Below, piece by piece: positions 35,442-48,094 of a stretch of DNA of 64,000 bases; position 1 is the first letter of the stretch, and each line of letters starts with the position of its first letter. This DNA comes from Actinomortierella ambigua (Eukaryota; Mortierellomycota; Mortierellomycetes; Mortierellales; Mortierellaceae). The notes under the pieces are model-generated. The model did no database searches. It was not told where the DNA came from and worked only from the letters and a program-made list of their open reading frames with translations. The position numbers and the translations under genes are program-made. The stretch spans positions 17,663 through 81,662 of the forward strand of contig JAAAJB010000061.1 of NCBI GenBank assembly GCA_016098155.1, written 5' to 3'.

Positions 35442-38024
35442 ATGGCCAACAACCCTTATCTTGGCGGACATCAGCAGCCACCGCCGCACCCAATGCACCC
35501 TCACCACCCCCACCATGCCTTTGCTTCTGCCGAGGAGCAGCGCATCCTAATTCAACAACAACAGCAGCAGCTACAAGCCTACCCTCCCCATCCACGGTCC
35601 TTTCCCCAACAACAACAACAGCAACAACAACCACCACTACCTTACCAACAACACCGCCGGTCATCATCTAATGCCCACCTTGCCGGTGCTGCTGCTGTTG
35701 CTGCTGCTGCACCAACCCCTGTGCGGCACCCCATGCTTCCGGCCGACCATCCCATGTATCATCAGCAACAACAACAGCAGCCCTACCCACAAGAACCTGT
35801 TGCTGTCTACCCTCCAGATGGCAATGTCCCTCCACCTCCCCATCCATACTACCACCAGCAGCAACATCCGCAGCAGCAGCAGCAGCAGCAATATGTCCCT
35901 CACCCTCACCAACATCACCGGTCCAACTCTTCTTCGTTCTCTGCTCCATACCCACCTCCGTACCCTCAAGAGAATGCCTTCCCGCCTTCGCCGCGCTCCA
36001 TCCAGTCTGCGCCAGACCAGCACAGCCCACGAATGGATGCCTCGCGCCAACCATCGATGGTGCCGCACTTGCACCCACACCCAGCCCAACAACACCCGTC
36101 GAGGCATTACAAAACCCCTTCGCGGTCCATCGATGCACAGGACCTCATGGTCCCCCCTCCTGCAGGCGCTCGCATGTCACCCGGCCCACCTCTTCCCCCT
36201 CAGCCCATGCAGTCATCCTCGTCCTCACCCCCTTTCTATCCTACACGCCAACCTTCCCAGACCCTGCCCTATGCTGATCCAATGCAGCAGCAGCAACAAC
36301 CACAACAACAACAACAACAACAACAACTGCTGCAGCAACAGCAGCAACTCCTTCCCGACGGCGGAGAACCACCGCGTCATCCTATGGACAGGGCCTTTTA
36401 CCCACCACCACCCCCTCCTTCTCAGCAGCCACTACCATTTAATCCTTCTGAGCAGGAGATGTGGATGGAGCGCGAGCGTTTGCGTCACCAACAAATCCAA
36501 TCAACACCACAGCAACAACATCTACAACAACAACCACCTCATTTCCAGCCTGATCCTCGCAGGGGGTTCATGCACGAGCGGGAGTACGACCGTGAGCGTT
36601 CTGAGCACGAGCGAATGTGGGCAAGAGAGCAACAAATGCACCAGCAGCAACAGCATAATGGCCCTCCTCCTCCTCCAAGTGCTGTTCCTCTCTCTCACCA
36701 ACAACAACAACAACAACAACTTCAGCAGCAATCACAGGCAGCTATGCAGGTGCCTCCTCCACAGGAAGGGGTGGCCCAGGCGCACGGCCGACCACTGTAC
36801 CCTCCAACACAACAACAGCAACAGCCCTTGGTACACCCCTCTGCCGAGATGCAGTCTACCCCTCATCCTCCAAGCAGTAACAACATTGCTCCTTTGCCAC
36901 CCCATGCTATTCCTCCAGCTCAAGATCGCATTGGTGGCGCGCCTGTTTCTGCTTCTGCTGCTGCTGCTGCTGCTCCTGTGCCACCCACCATGTCTGCAGC
37001 CCCTCCAAAGAATAAGCATGCACGGCAATCATCGACTGGCTCTGTTCGCATCAACACCGACCCTTCGCAGCAACAACAACAACAACAACCTCACAGGTCA
37101 TCTCTGGGCAAGCGGAGCATTGAACAGTTGGGTCCATTGGACCCTTCGGTCCAACTGGCTCCAAACATGCGGACACCAGCGTCGCCGCCAACGACCCCGC
37201 CCGCACCCCGTTTTCTTTCGCCTGACAACGAGATGAATGTGACTGGACCGCTGCTTCAGGGCGCTGACCACTATCAGCAGCAGCAGCAGCCACCAGCACC
37301 AGCACCAGCACATCACCACTCTCTGCAACGACAGACATCGAACCGTCGTTCAGCCGAATGGATGCCTCCACCAGCGCCCATCTCCGTGCCTCCTGGCTCG
37401 ACATCGTCGTCGTCCATGCCACCTCACCCGTATGCTGTCGACATGACAGCGACTTCGTCGTCGCCAGCGCTCGCATCAGAGACGTTGCGGCTGAAGATTG
37501 AGCCGGGTTCGGCCGTGGCTGTGGCAGGCGCTGTGACAACGACGTTGATGGTGGCCGACCATGATGAGGCCATCCACGGAGGTGGCCATATCGCCATGAC
37601 ATCCACGTCGACAGCAGTGTTAACACCCCCTTCACCGCCCAGCACGGATGCGCCGGACATGATGATGATGCTGAGCAACAACAATAATAATAACAACAAC
37701 AGCAACAAGCCATTGACGAAGGGTGCGTTCTCGTGTGCAGAGTGCCCAAAGACGTACAAGACGCAGACGGCATTGCTCAAGCACCAGTGGGAGCATAGCC
37801 CTCACTGGGGGATTGTCGATGGCGAGTCGGACATGAGCAAGCACCAGCAGATTCAACTCATGGAGGTAAATACAGAACAGACGTGTTGTTCGTGTTCTTC
37901 GTGTTCTTTCGTGTTGAAACAGGGCTAAAAAAAAATAACTTTGCCTAACTCCTTTTATCTTTTATGTTGGTCATCATAGGCTGCTCAGATCCTGCTGGAC
38001 ATGCGCTCAGGAAGGAACCTGTAA
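35442..38024 (+). CDS. Gln/Pro/His-rich protein with one C2H2 zinc finger
   Basis: Probable nuclear DNA-binding regulator. Two exons (35442-37865, 37980-38024) give 822 aa. The first 760 residues are low complexity, with many poly-Gln runs, Pro/His blocks, and Ala and Asn tracts, and are presumably disordered or activating. The only ordered part is near the C-terminus: FSCAECPKTYKTQTALLKHQWEH, a C-x2-C-x12-H-x3-H finger at about 762-784. It is followed by SPHWG and a conserved-looking SKHQQIQLMEAAQILLDM tail. The tail is completed by the second exon, which adds only 14 residues. This finger-plus-SKHQQ tail resembles a group of single-finger fungal regulators whose role I cannot name. The ATG follows a long CT-rich leader. 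Antisense and shifted open frames across the CAG/CAA repeats are artefacts. Confidence 0.88.
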
Positions 38025-38386
38025 TATACAAAAAATCTTCGACCTCCCTCCCCACCCCCTCCTTTCTCATTACTCATTACCTGTAAACAAACTATCGAAA
38101 AAACCTCCCTACCCCCTGTAGTATAGCTCGTCTTTTTTTTTTTTCCTTTGCTCTCTTCTTTTTTTTTCGCACAAGATAAACCCACTCCACAAATAAAAAC
38201 AAAGCACTCATGGAAACAGAATAATATATAGGAGAAACATAGCTCTTTTGTCCGAGGAAGTGAGACATGCTGCTTTTGTTGGGGGGAAGGGGGGGAGGAC
38301 GGCCTGTGTGTATGGGGTCTAACTTTTTTGATACGAGTCGCGTCTCGCGGGTTGGGGGAGAGGGGTTGGACATCTCTGTGTATACT
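38025..38386. other. Convergent 3' intergenic region
   Basis: This is a 362-bp gap between the zinc-finger gene and the converging amylase gene. T-runs at 38130-38170 and AATAAAAAC near 38191 suit 3'-end processing. No gene is seen. Confidence 0.5.
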
Positions 38387-40820
38387 TCAATCATCTTCCA
38401 GCAAATGATCCCAACCATGCTCCAACGGCTGGGGGAGCTCTGGGTGGATGTCTGGATTTTCGATACTGGACGGTAAAGACGAGACCGATGTGGACGAAGA
38501 GATGCCACTCTTGATGCTGCTGCTGCTGCTGCTGTTGCTGTCGCCGCCGACACTGCTGCTCCTACTTCGACTATTACTGGTGTTGTTGTTGTCATGGCAA
38601 TGTTGATGATGATCCTCCTCCTGATGTTTCTCTTTCTCGTGCTCATCATTTTTGACAGGGGAAGATGATGATTCTCCCCCGACTGCTGCGACATGCCCAG
38701 ATTCTTGCACGGTGATCCAGTGTTTGCCCTTGACTTTGGGCACCCAGATGGAGACGGATCCCGGGTGACACTTGAACTCGGCCCAGCCATCGTTGTTGAC
38801 CGTGACGGGGTCTTTCCAGTAGCCCATCATATCTGTCCAGACCGTGTTCTTATTGTTGTTGTCAGCACCAGCACCAGCACCAGCACCAGCACCACCGGTA
38901 GGGGCCTTCATCCATTTCGAGCCCGCGGAGTCGGAATTTGACACGACGACCGCCAACCCTTGAGGATGATGCTCGTCGCCGTCTCGGACCCAGCCGACAC
39001 AGTTTGGGTGGTCAAAGTAGTCGTGCTGAGGGCCATAGGCAAACTCCTTGCGGGCGAGTAGGATCCGCGAGAGCATGGCCTGACAGGCTGGGATGGCCGT
39101 GTGGGGCTCGTCTTTGGACTTGGCCTCGATCCCGTAAAAGTCGCCGTAGAATATACAGGGGAAGCCATCGAACCTCAGGCAGATGATCTATGGTTATAGG
39201 TAGACACAGAATGTCGGGATAAGGATCTTTTTTTGTTCAAGTTTCATCGCTTGGGGAATGTACGTGATGAGGGGGTAGAGGGGGGGGGCAAAGGAGTAAC
39301 GAGGAGCAGGGAAAAAAAAGGATAGCAAGCAACTTACGGCAGCAGCGAGTGGCTTGAACCACGGCTCGACCCAGCTCTGGAGCCCTTGGTAGGGCTGGGT
39401 ATCGTGGTTGTCGATAAAGGTAACGGCCGAAGCGGGACACTTTTGAACAAGCGTGTTGTCAAAGATGGAGCGCATGTCAAACTTGGCACCTTGTTGGCCA
39501 GCGCGCATAAAGTTGAAGTGCAATGGGACATCAAACAGGTGGATATGCCCATTGCCATCCTTCGGCTGCGTCTCGATCCCGTCCAGGTCCTCCTTCCAGT
39601 ACTCGCCAACACAAAAGAACTCTGGTTGCTGCAGGTCGTTACGGATGTACTGCAGCAAGTGGGTGATGAATCCAAACGAGACGTGCTTCAGAGCATCAAT
39701 GCGAAACCCGTCAAACCCAAACTCGTCTTGCACGACCCATCGCGCCCACTTTTCAGTCTCTGCAACCACCTCCGGGTGGCCATAGTCGATATCGCTCAGC
39801 ATGAGATAGTCAAAATTGCCGTTTTCGTTGTCGACATCCTGCGCAAAGTCTTTAAACTCGCCCTTGATCTTAAACACTGCCTATGAAAGATGAGGGAGAG
39901 GTGTGAGGAATGGGTTACAACTGGACAGGTACACACACTAGATAGTAAAGCGAATGCGAAGAGACGTGTCTCTTAAAAAAACAACGTGTGTACCTTTCGT
40001 TTGGCGGCATCATCCCAATCGACGCCACTAAAATGAAACCAATGCCACTTAAAGTCAGAGTACTTGTCTTTGCGGCCAGGGAATGTAAATTTTGTCCACG
40101 CCGTGATCTCACGAGGCTCCTCAATCTCTACCATCCGGTCGTTATTATCGACAGCCACTGCCATAAAAGTCTCTTTGGCATCAGCGGCGCCCTTGTGGTT
40201 CAGCACCGCATCGAGGTACACATGCATCCCGAGGCGATGGCATTCGTCGATGGCTGCTTGTAGCTCAGCCTTCGTGCCATACTTGGTAGGCACTTGGCCC
40301 TTTTGATCAAACTCGCCAAAGTCCCACAAGTCGTAGGGGGCCTTTGGTTTCAATTGTCGTGGTAGGATAAATATTCAAAAAGAGGAGGATCGTAGTGAGA
40401 AAACGGTTTTCTTGTCGCTGAACCAACTGAATCCCATTGACATGAAACAAAGTGCTACACTTACATAGCCGACGTCCTGCTTGGACCTACAGAGGTCGAA
40501 TGGATAAGAAAATTCCCGTGTCAGATCACATCCAACATAGCTATTTTGTTCCATGAGTAAAAAAAAAAAAACTTACATCCCCTTGAAAGGAGGCGGGATC
40601 CAGATGGCAGAGAGACCAAGCGAGTCTAAAATGGGTGCCTGTTCCTTCAAGCGGATCCAATGCTTGTGATCTGAAGACAGAAGAAGAAACAGGTTTTAGT
40701 GTTTCTGTACTAAATAGAGTGCTCTAGACTGCAGTTAGCGTGTTCCTCTCTTGACGAACCTGCAGGAGTGTACCACTCAAAGAATTGGAACATGGTGATG
40801 TTCTGGTTATCCTTTGGCAT
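38387..40820 (-). CDS. Intracellular GH13 alpha-amylase (bacterial liquefying type)
   Basis: Hydrolyses alpha-1,4-glucan. Six exons (40820-40760, 40670-40577, 40486-40465, 40341-39994, 39880-39338, 39187-38387) give 622 aa. The protein begins MPKDNQNITMFQFFEWYTPAD with no signal peptide, so it is cytosolic and may act on glycogen. GH13 motifs are LDAVLNHKG, the nucleophile GFRIDALKH (Asp237), the acid/base VGEYWKE (Glu268) and FIDNHDTQP (Asp335). IPPPFKGMSKQDVGY, split by a 22-nt exon, is characteristic of the Bacillus-type (GH13_5-like) branch. Residues from about 470 on are an added Ser/Asn/His/Asp-rich tail of some 150 aa that ends LLEDD. It includes an Ala-Gly repeat inside the C-terminal beta domain. 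Related cytosolic amylases exist in other fungi, so recent transfer is not implied. Confidence 0.93.
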
Positions 40821-41031
40821 GATGGATAATAAACAAGGGTGTTGGTGGACAGAGAGGTGAATATGGAGCGATGTGCTGAATGAGGCTGGAAGTGTCGTAT
40901 TTATCCATTTCATAAGAACGCTGCCTTCCAAATCGCACCTCTGATGTCTCACTTCCATTACATCACTTTCAGAGTTCGAAGGCGGGGCTGTATTTTTGAG
41001 TGCCTCTTACGCTGACATTCTCTCTCTCTCT

Positions 41032-41066
<35 letters not shown>

Positions 41067-41899
41067 TCTCTCTCTGACACACGGTGTTCGCGTACTTGTC
41101 ATTGGCTCCAAAGAGTACCTTACCTTCAAAATAAAAATGCTGACAGCCAAGAGTCGCGATGATACCTGGTACCTCTCCTGCGATTATTGCCAAAAGTACA
41201 TATAAAGATGCGTAGGCAAGAATACCATGACTGGTCATAGCATCTGAAACCGATCCTCGGTCGAAGGAAGCAGGAACGCACGGATGGTAGCAAGAACGCT
41301 GTGATGTAACTCAGCGTAGCGTACATTACACAGCGAGAACTCCACACTCCCTCAGGTAGGTTCCTGGATGTCGTCACCTTTTTGCACCTTTCTTCATAGG
41401 TGTAACGCGTCGCATTGGCCCATTCTGTTCTCGCGCTTTCGCAAAAAAAAAAAAAAAAGTGGTGGCAGAGGGGACATGTGATGTCAGAATCGAAACTGTA
41501 TGGTCATCACTTCATTTATCTCCCCCTCAGCATGCTTCTACACAGCGAGACAATTGTACCTGCATCCCAACATACACGATACTTGTCCCACAGACCGCAA
41601 TTGAATTCCTAGCTCCAGCCCTGATGTCTCTATTCTCAATGGCAAGATGCTTGTCCATCCTCGACAGTAAGGGACAGCCCACTTGGCGCACTTATAAAAT
41701 CCTTGTAGGGGCCATGAGGCTCTTATCCTCCCCAATCCATCCTCTCTCAACTTTTGCCTCTTCCCCTGCCCTCGTCCCCTTCCCCTGACCACGCCCTCTT
41801 TTCTTTCTTTATCTCCCTCTCTCTCTTCCCGCTTTTTCTGATAAACAAAGAGGCAAACAAATACGTGCAAAGAATACCCAACCAACCAAAACCCAACAA
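40821..41899. other. Divergent promoter region
   Basis: This region lies between the amylase (-) and the GPI-protein gene (+). It contains a CT microsatellite at about 41020-41072 and an A-run at 41443-41457. The final 150 bp are a CT-rich leader for the plus-strand gene. No gene is recognised. Confidence 0.5.
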
Positions 41900-42601
41900 A
41901 TGATGCGTACCCTGAACCCCGTCGCCCTCGCTCCCATGCTCCTGTTCTCCGTCATTCTTCTGTCGTCCCTGCCCATCCCATCGCGTGGCCAAGCGAGTAC
42001 AAGCAATGGTGGTGGTGGTAGCGGTAACGGATTCATTGACTTTCCGTCGTCCGTCCCGTCGTGTGCGACCTGTGAGCCGGCCTTTGCCTCCCCAGCCTGC
42101 CAACAGATCCTAGACTCGATTGCCGAGCGCGCTCAACCGGAATCCTCCTCCACCACGAACACGATGACGATGACGGTGTCCAACGCCACCCTGATCGCCT
42201 GCCAGTGCCACCCGACCTTCTTGGACGCGTATTCGTCCTGTGTGGACTGTTTTTTGCAGACCGACCAGCTCGAGATTGTCTTTGGCAAGATGACTCAGGG
42301 TGCGACTCGAGCGGACGCTGGTCGTGCGCAGGTGCCTACTCAACAGGGTCTGGAGGCGTACTGCGAGTTGGCTTTGTCTGAGAACGCCACCGCTACGAGC
42401 GAGGAGGAGCAGCAGCAGTCGACGACGACAAAGACGTCGTCTGATCCTGCCGCTGCTGCCTCATCGTCCGAGTCGTCCAGCTCGCTGTCGTCATCAGCTT
42501 CTGCCATGTCTTTTTGGCCACCTCTCTCGCTGATCGCCTCGCTGTTCACACCCTCTATCGTGGCGGCTATGCCCGTAGTCTTGCTCCTTCATGTTGCATA
42601 A
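41900..42601 (+). CDS. Secreted Cys-containing protein, probably GPI-anchored
   Basis: Intronless, 233 aa, with no family I can name. Residues 1-30 form a signal peptide (hydrophobic LLFSVILLSSLP, cleavage near GQA). The mature part holds paired cysteines: CATC, PAC, CQCH, CVDC and YC, eight to nine in all. This suggests a small disulfide-bonded domain. N-glycosylation sequons include SNAT and ENAT. A Ser/Thr/Ala-rich stalk follows, then a C-terminal hydrophobic segment ending VVLLLHVA, typical of a GPI attachment signal. Likely at the cell wall or plasma membrane. The start is the first of two adjacent ATGs after a pyrimidine-rich leader. Confidence 0.85.
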   Translation: MMRTLNPVALAPMLLFSVILLSSLPIPSRGQASTSNGGGGSGNGFIDFPSSVPSCATCEPAFASPACQQILDSIAERAQPESSSTTNTMTMTVSNATLIACQCHPTFLDAYSSCVDCFLQTDQLEIVFGKMTQGATRADAGRAQVPTQQGLEAYCELALSENATATSEEEQQQSTTTKTSSDPAAAASSSESSSSLSSSASAMSFWPPLSLIASLFTPSIVAAMPVVLLLHVA

Positions 42602-42942
42602 AGTCTTTTTTCTTAGGGAGTAGGCATTTTTTTTTGTCGTCAAGTATATTCGACAAAAGCGAAAAAAAAAACTAGTGTACATTAGGGTATCGAAAAAAAC
42701 AAGAGTTTTGAAAATATGACTAGTTGTGTTTGTGGTGTCCCAAAAGAAAGCTCCTTTTCTGGGCTTCCTCTGCAGAGAAAAACAAAAAGGCCGATGTTTG
42801 ATGTTTGATGATGATGATGTTTGATGTTGCTGTAAGATTGGGTTGGTGTTGACGGGTTGGATGGTGACAAAAAGTGCAAAAAAAGACAGAAAGAAAGAAG
42901 GGAAAGACGGGAAAGGCGAACGCCAACAATTTTTGCTGTCGA
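42602..42942. other. Convergent 3' intergenic region
   Basis: This 341-bp gap separates the GPI-protein gene and the converging kinase gene. It has A/T homopolymers and a small GATGATGTTTGATG repeat near 42798-42830. No gene is seen. Confidence 0.5.
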
Positions 42943-45017
42943 TCAATGCGTGGCATGAAGCATAAACACCTTCCGGAACTGCCGCAACGTCTTTGGCGAG
43001 CCCAGAATCCGCTTCGTGACCAGGACATAGCCCTGATCCGCCGTCTTGCCCGCCTTGACAATGTCGATCGAAAACACACCGTACCGCGTCCTGTCCGGCT
43101 CCGCCTGCTGCACCATCGACCCCGCCGTCATTGCGCGCCCGATCTGACGCACCATCTTTTGGAACAGTTGCTCGGCCGATGACACCACCGATTTTTGGAA
43201 TGGAGCTGCCCCTCCTCCTGCTCCTGCTCCTGCTCCTCCTGCCGCGGCGCCTACCGCTGCCGACGAGTGCGTAGTCGTGTTGGTCGTGGTCTGGGTGAGG
43301 GACCGGCTATGGCGATAGCTCCTCCTCTTTTCGTTATCCAATACCTCGGCCGTCGTCCTGTCACCAAAGCCATTGGTCCTCCTTGTCCTCCTGCTGCTGC
43401 TGTTGTTGTTACTCTTCTGGAAAGCCATGCCACACAGGATACGCGTGGTAGAGTGCAGATAGTACGAAATCTCGGCCGAGCGCAGGATCGGCATCAGGAA
43501 CTGCAGCAGACTCAGGCCATCGTCCCGCAGATACAGCATGTCGGCCTCGGCCTCACTCGTCGGCACAATCCGGATCTTACTGTGGGCCTTGGGCAGCAAC
43601 AACATACCCATCGGAAACGGCGCTCCCTTCTCGACCTGCCATGTCCGGTTCTCTACCGTCCAGGACCGAGCGCCAATCGTCGAGGCCGATCCTGCTCCTC
43701 CTCCGTGTCGGGTAGTGGCTACTGCGATTCCCGTTGTTGATCCCGTACCGGTCAATCCTCCTCCTCCGGAGCTGTTGCTGCTATAGTAAGAGCTCTTCTT
43801 GTCCAACAAATGCAACTGGCTGGCACCCTTGCTGCTGCTGCCACCACCACTGTTACTATGTACCAACGTGGCGCCGCTCAGTCTCGAGGACCGCCTCTCC
43901 TCGTCATGACGATACTCGGAGAAGAAGGGCTTGAGGCCGTGATGGGTCAACCAAGGGTCGCGTTCCAGAATGGTCAGGCTCTGTCGGTCGGTGCCCTTTG
44001 GGGCCAACAATTTAGTGATGGTCTGAAAGCAAGCGGGGCTGACATTGTTTGGTTGGGGCAACATTTCGGACATGATCTGGCGCTTGACCTCTCGCTTTGT
44101 GTCACCGACGAACGGGTCGCGGCCGACGGTCATCCTGTAGAGGACCACACCAAGACACCAGATATCAATCTCGGGCCCCGTGTACTCGACCCCCCTCGCA
44201 ATCTCGGGCGAGTAGAACGGGAGCGATCCACAGATGGTGTTGAGCCGTTGCCGCCGCGAATAGACGTTGCCGAGCCCGAAATCAATCAGCATCACCTTGT
44301 TCGTCGGCGTGATCAGGATATTGGCGGGCTTGATGTCGCGGTGGACGACCTTGCGCTCGTGGCAGTGCGACACGGCCCGGCAGAGCTGGCGCAGGATCGA
44401 GCGCGCTTCGGATTCGGAGAGGCGCTCGTCCTCGTGGGTCTTGAGGTACTCTTCTAGACTCCAGCCTGTATAGTTTTGTTGTTGTTGTTGTTGTTTTGGA
44501 TGACACGACAGATAGAGGAAGCAACAAAACAACAGAGAGGGAGAAAAAAAAGTACGCCATAGACAGGTGTTAGTGTGTGAGTGGGTAGTGACCCTGTTGG
44601 TTTTTTGTGTTGTGTCCAAACAAAAAAAAAAAAAAAAAGATATGCTTGAGCTAAAAGAGGGTGCTGTCTGGTACTTCGAAATAGGGTTGTACTTCTGGAC
44701 GGGGGGTAAAGGATTGGGACCTGGCTATGGGTGATGGGGTTTGTCAACAGGGAAACCGATTATGTGTGTTTGTGTACGTTTACGTTTACAAAACTAGAAA
44801 GGGTGAGGACAGAGAGAGAGACAGAGAGAGGAGGGGGGGAGAGCGAAAGGGGGTGGACAAAAGGGGAGAGAGAGAGAGAAAAAAAAAGGTAGATTCATGC
44901 CACTCTACTGTTTTCAGAAGAAGAAGAAAGAGTCATGAAGATGACAGTGTCGAGAGAAAAGAATGTTCGTTGAGAATATCGCTATCCGACCCAGTCTTGA
45001 AAGTCGGAAAGGGGATG

Positions 45018-45057
<40 letters not shown>

Positions 45058-46093
45058 GAGCACAAGACACAAGGACATGGATGGACAAGGACCAGGACCC
45101 AAAAGAAGGTGTGTGCGTGCGTGTGTGTGTGTATAGCTGGTTTTGCTTGTTCAATGTTTGTCTCGTTACCTTCTACATATTCCATGCAAACATAGATCGT
45201 GAACTGAGTCTCAATGACTTCGTAAAGCTTGACGATGTTCGGGTGGTCGAGCGATTCCATGAGACCAATCTCGCGTCGTAACCGGCTCAGGATGTCTGCC
45301 CGGTGCGCTTGTTTGTCAATCACTTTGACGGCGTACTAACCAAAATGTATCAAAAATGGGAGGGAAAAGAGGAAATCCGAGAGAATGAGAGAAACGAAAG
45401 AGGGAATAGAACCAGATGGTGTGGTGTTGTTCGACCACAACCACAACAGGGTTAGGCAACATTCGATCAAGAGACAAAAGGGAATGGAAACAACAGAAAA
45501 AAACAAATGTCTCTGTCCGTCTTTCGGGTATTTTGTGGATGCTGTGTAAAACATAAAGACGTCGCATTGCATGGGTCTTGTTTCCCTTCTTCAGGGTGGT
45601 CGTATGATATTAAACGCTCAAGTGCTGCACTTGCCCTCTCCTTCTCTCCTTTCCGTACGGACGACCCTTTATGGCAACAAGGCGACACCCGTGTCCACGG
45701 TGCACTTTCACAACATGTGTGTTCTTCCTCTGTGTTCCTTGTGTGTGTGTTTGTGTGTGTGTGTATATGGACGAACAGTGGATCTCCTCCTCCTCCCCCC
45801 CCCTTCTCCCCTGAGACGGATAGGGTTTCTAGTTTCGGAGGACTGATTTTGGCGAGGGTGACTTGTGGATGGTGCCTGAGTTGATGGCCCTGGATGACAA
45901 AGGGGGAGAGAGGGGGGGGGCATTATTCTGTGGTTGCAAAAAGAGAGAGAGAGAGAGAGAGACATACAAGCTTCTCGGTGTAAAAGTGGCGGGCCAAGTG
46001 TACGACGCAAAACTTGCCATGGCCAAGCTGGCGAAGGAAGGCGTAGTGAGCAATCCCCGGGAGGGATGCGTCTGGAGAAGGGGAGGTTGTCAT
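42943..46093 (-). CDS. Serine/threonine protein kinase, KIN1/MARK/AMPK-like
   Basis: Three exons (46093-45968, 45335-45170, 44465-42943) give 604 aa. The kinase domain starts at about residue 17 and is complete. It has the Gly-rich loop LGHGKFCVVHLARH, the ATP lysine in YAVKVIDK (Lys46), the catalytic loop HRDIKPAN (Asp141), DFGLGN (159-164) and CGSLPFYSPEIARG. It shows the compact fold and CGS activation segment of the CAMK/AMPK group. A Ser/Gly/Ala-rich region follows (about 300-530), with another conserved-looking block, RIVPTSEAEADMLYLRDDG. The last 100 residues, ending FSIDIVKAG...VLVTKRILGSPKTLRQFRKVFM, look like a membrane-lipid-binding KA1-type tail (inference). The substrate is unknown. 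The minus-strand introns carry GA microsatellites. Confidence 0.9.
45022..45054. repeat. (AG)n microsatellite in kinase intron 2
   Basis: An uninterrupted AG run lies within the intron between the second and third kinase exons, with GT repeats a little farther on (about 45108-45131). Confidence 0.85.
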
Positions 46094-48094
46094 GTAAAAA
46101 TCTTGTTTAGGCTTTGTTGGAGCGAGGAAGGGTATCAAGAATAAAAAAAGAGAGGGAAATTTGTGCGTGTATGTGTATAGGTGTGTATGCGAGAAAAGGG
46201 CGAGATGAGGCACTGGATGGATGGATGAATTGAAGTCAATGTGCAGAATAGAGGATTGAGAATGCGATGAGAGGATGAGAGAGACAAAGTGAACAAAAAA
46301 AGACTCTGCTGAAGAGGGAGGCAAGTACAGTAGTTGTGAGGAGCGTGGAGAAAGAAAAAAGAGAACATCAGGAAGGCACCATAAAAAAAAAAAAAAGCTT
46401 AAGCATATGTCAAGGTCCCAGCCGCAGAGACCAACAAAGTATTCCTCTCCGACCTTCTGAGTTCGATTGGTCCACACCCCAGCAGAGGAGAGAGAGCAGC
46501 AAGACAGGTACGGTCCAGTCCAGTACACATCTCGCCCTAGTCGGGTCAGCAGCAACAACAGTCGTGGTGTTTGTTGTCCGTTGTTGCAGTTTTGTGTCCC
46601 ACACAAAGGGTGGTGTGAGCTTGTCCAACCTCCATTCCTCGAAATCCATGTGTAAGCGTCCTCCCCCTCCTGCTACCTGCACCAACCATACTCGTCATCA
46701 AGAGCACACCCAAGGCATTAGTCACGGAGGCAGCACAAATGGCTCTCGTCTCTCTCCCTCTCTCTCTCTCTCTCTATGAAAGAGGGTGGTGACATGCAAG
46801 CATCACCCATCTCTCCTCGGGGCAAAACACCCTTGTCACTGACCCGCCTTCTCTGTCCCTCTCTCTCTCTGTCTCTCTCTCTCTCTGTCTCTCCCTCTCT
46901 CTGTCTCTCTCTTTCTCGCTCGCTCGCTCTCTCCTGCTCTCTCCGTATCTTTCTCTCCCCTTTTTTATTATCTTCGCTCATACTCTAGATCCTCTCTGCT
47001 CTGGCTTCTGGTGTTGACAAGATTGGCCCCCCTTCATTGTTTTTGTGCCACCAAGACTAGACTACCACTACGTACAACAGGTGGTCCCATGGTCACACAC
47101 AAAGAGGAAAAACACTTCTACGGGCGTTATTCCAACACTCCCACCAAAAAAAACATATTGTCCCTACCCTGCCAAATGTCCATGACCTTATTTGTTTTCG
47201 CGACCAATCATTGCATGCTAATAATACTTGAACAATTTCATACGCAGGACAGAGTTTGTTCAGCCTACCTAGGGGAGGGCAATGAGAGGCATGCGTGTTG
47301 TCGGAACCGCTATTTTGGTCTAGCATTGAAAAGGGAGAGAGAGAGAGAAGGGGGAGAGGAATGGAAGAAGGCGATTTCAAACTCCCTGATATAAAGAGTT
47401 GTGGTGCAATTGTTTGACGGGAGTGTGTGTGCCTTTCTCGTCTGTCTCAATGTCTCAAGGCTGCCCCCCTCCCCTTCACTACCACAACAACAACAGCAAC
47501 AACACCTCCGTGCTGGGGAAACAAAGGCATCTTCTCTCCCTTCCATTTTATCCACCTCTCCATTGTGGGATCCTACCTCTACGTCTGGGCACCTGATACG
47601 GTTTCTGTTTCACCATTGTAGAGCACACGCGGAGACGCGTGATAAAACATCAGTTCTTAGTTCTCGATCTCTCTACTCTTCTGGACGACAGCACCTGGGA
47701 TTAAAAGAAAGAGATGCAAGAGTATTTAGAAATGACTTTCTTTTTTTTTTATACAGCTCGAGTGTATGGCGGAGACGGAGAGCTTGCTAGTATGTTTAAG
47801 CTAGCTAAAACTCGCTAGAAAAACTAGTGGGAGGGTGGAGGTATGGTGAGGGGGTCTGTCTCAGACTTGGGAGTTGACGGAGGGTGCCGTTAATCATTTT
47901 CTGATGAAAAGCTATGATATCGCGGTGGAATGGCGTCCAGCATCGACGATAATAAACAGAACCATAGCCACGTATTTTGTGCCCACAACGGTCCCGTGAG
48001 TGGTGAAGTAGGTGCTTTTATCGACCAGAAGGTACCATCCGATCCTTGCTCGAGCGTTTTGCCCGGGCACTCGTCCATGTGAGTCCGCTTTAGC
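46094..48094. other. 2-kb gene-free region upstream of the kinase
   Basis: Purine-rich plus-strand sequence up to 46400 is the kinase promoter or leader. A long CT-rich simple-sequence block lies at 46757-46945. Beyond 47,400 there is unremarkable non-coding sequence. No protein or RNA gene is supported. Confidence 0.5.

Noticed and set aside
35668..37773. Several long antisense and shifted frames over the zinc-finger gene
   Set aside because: CAG/CAA/CAC repeats stay open in all frames. Only the frame at 35442 carries the finger and joins the second exon.
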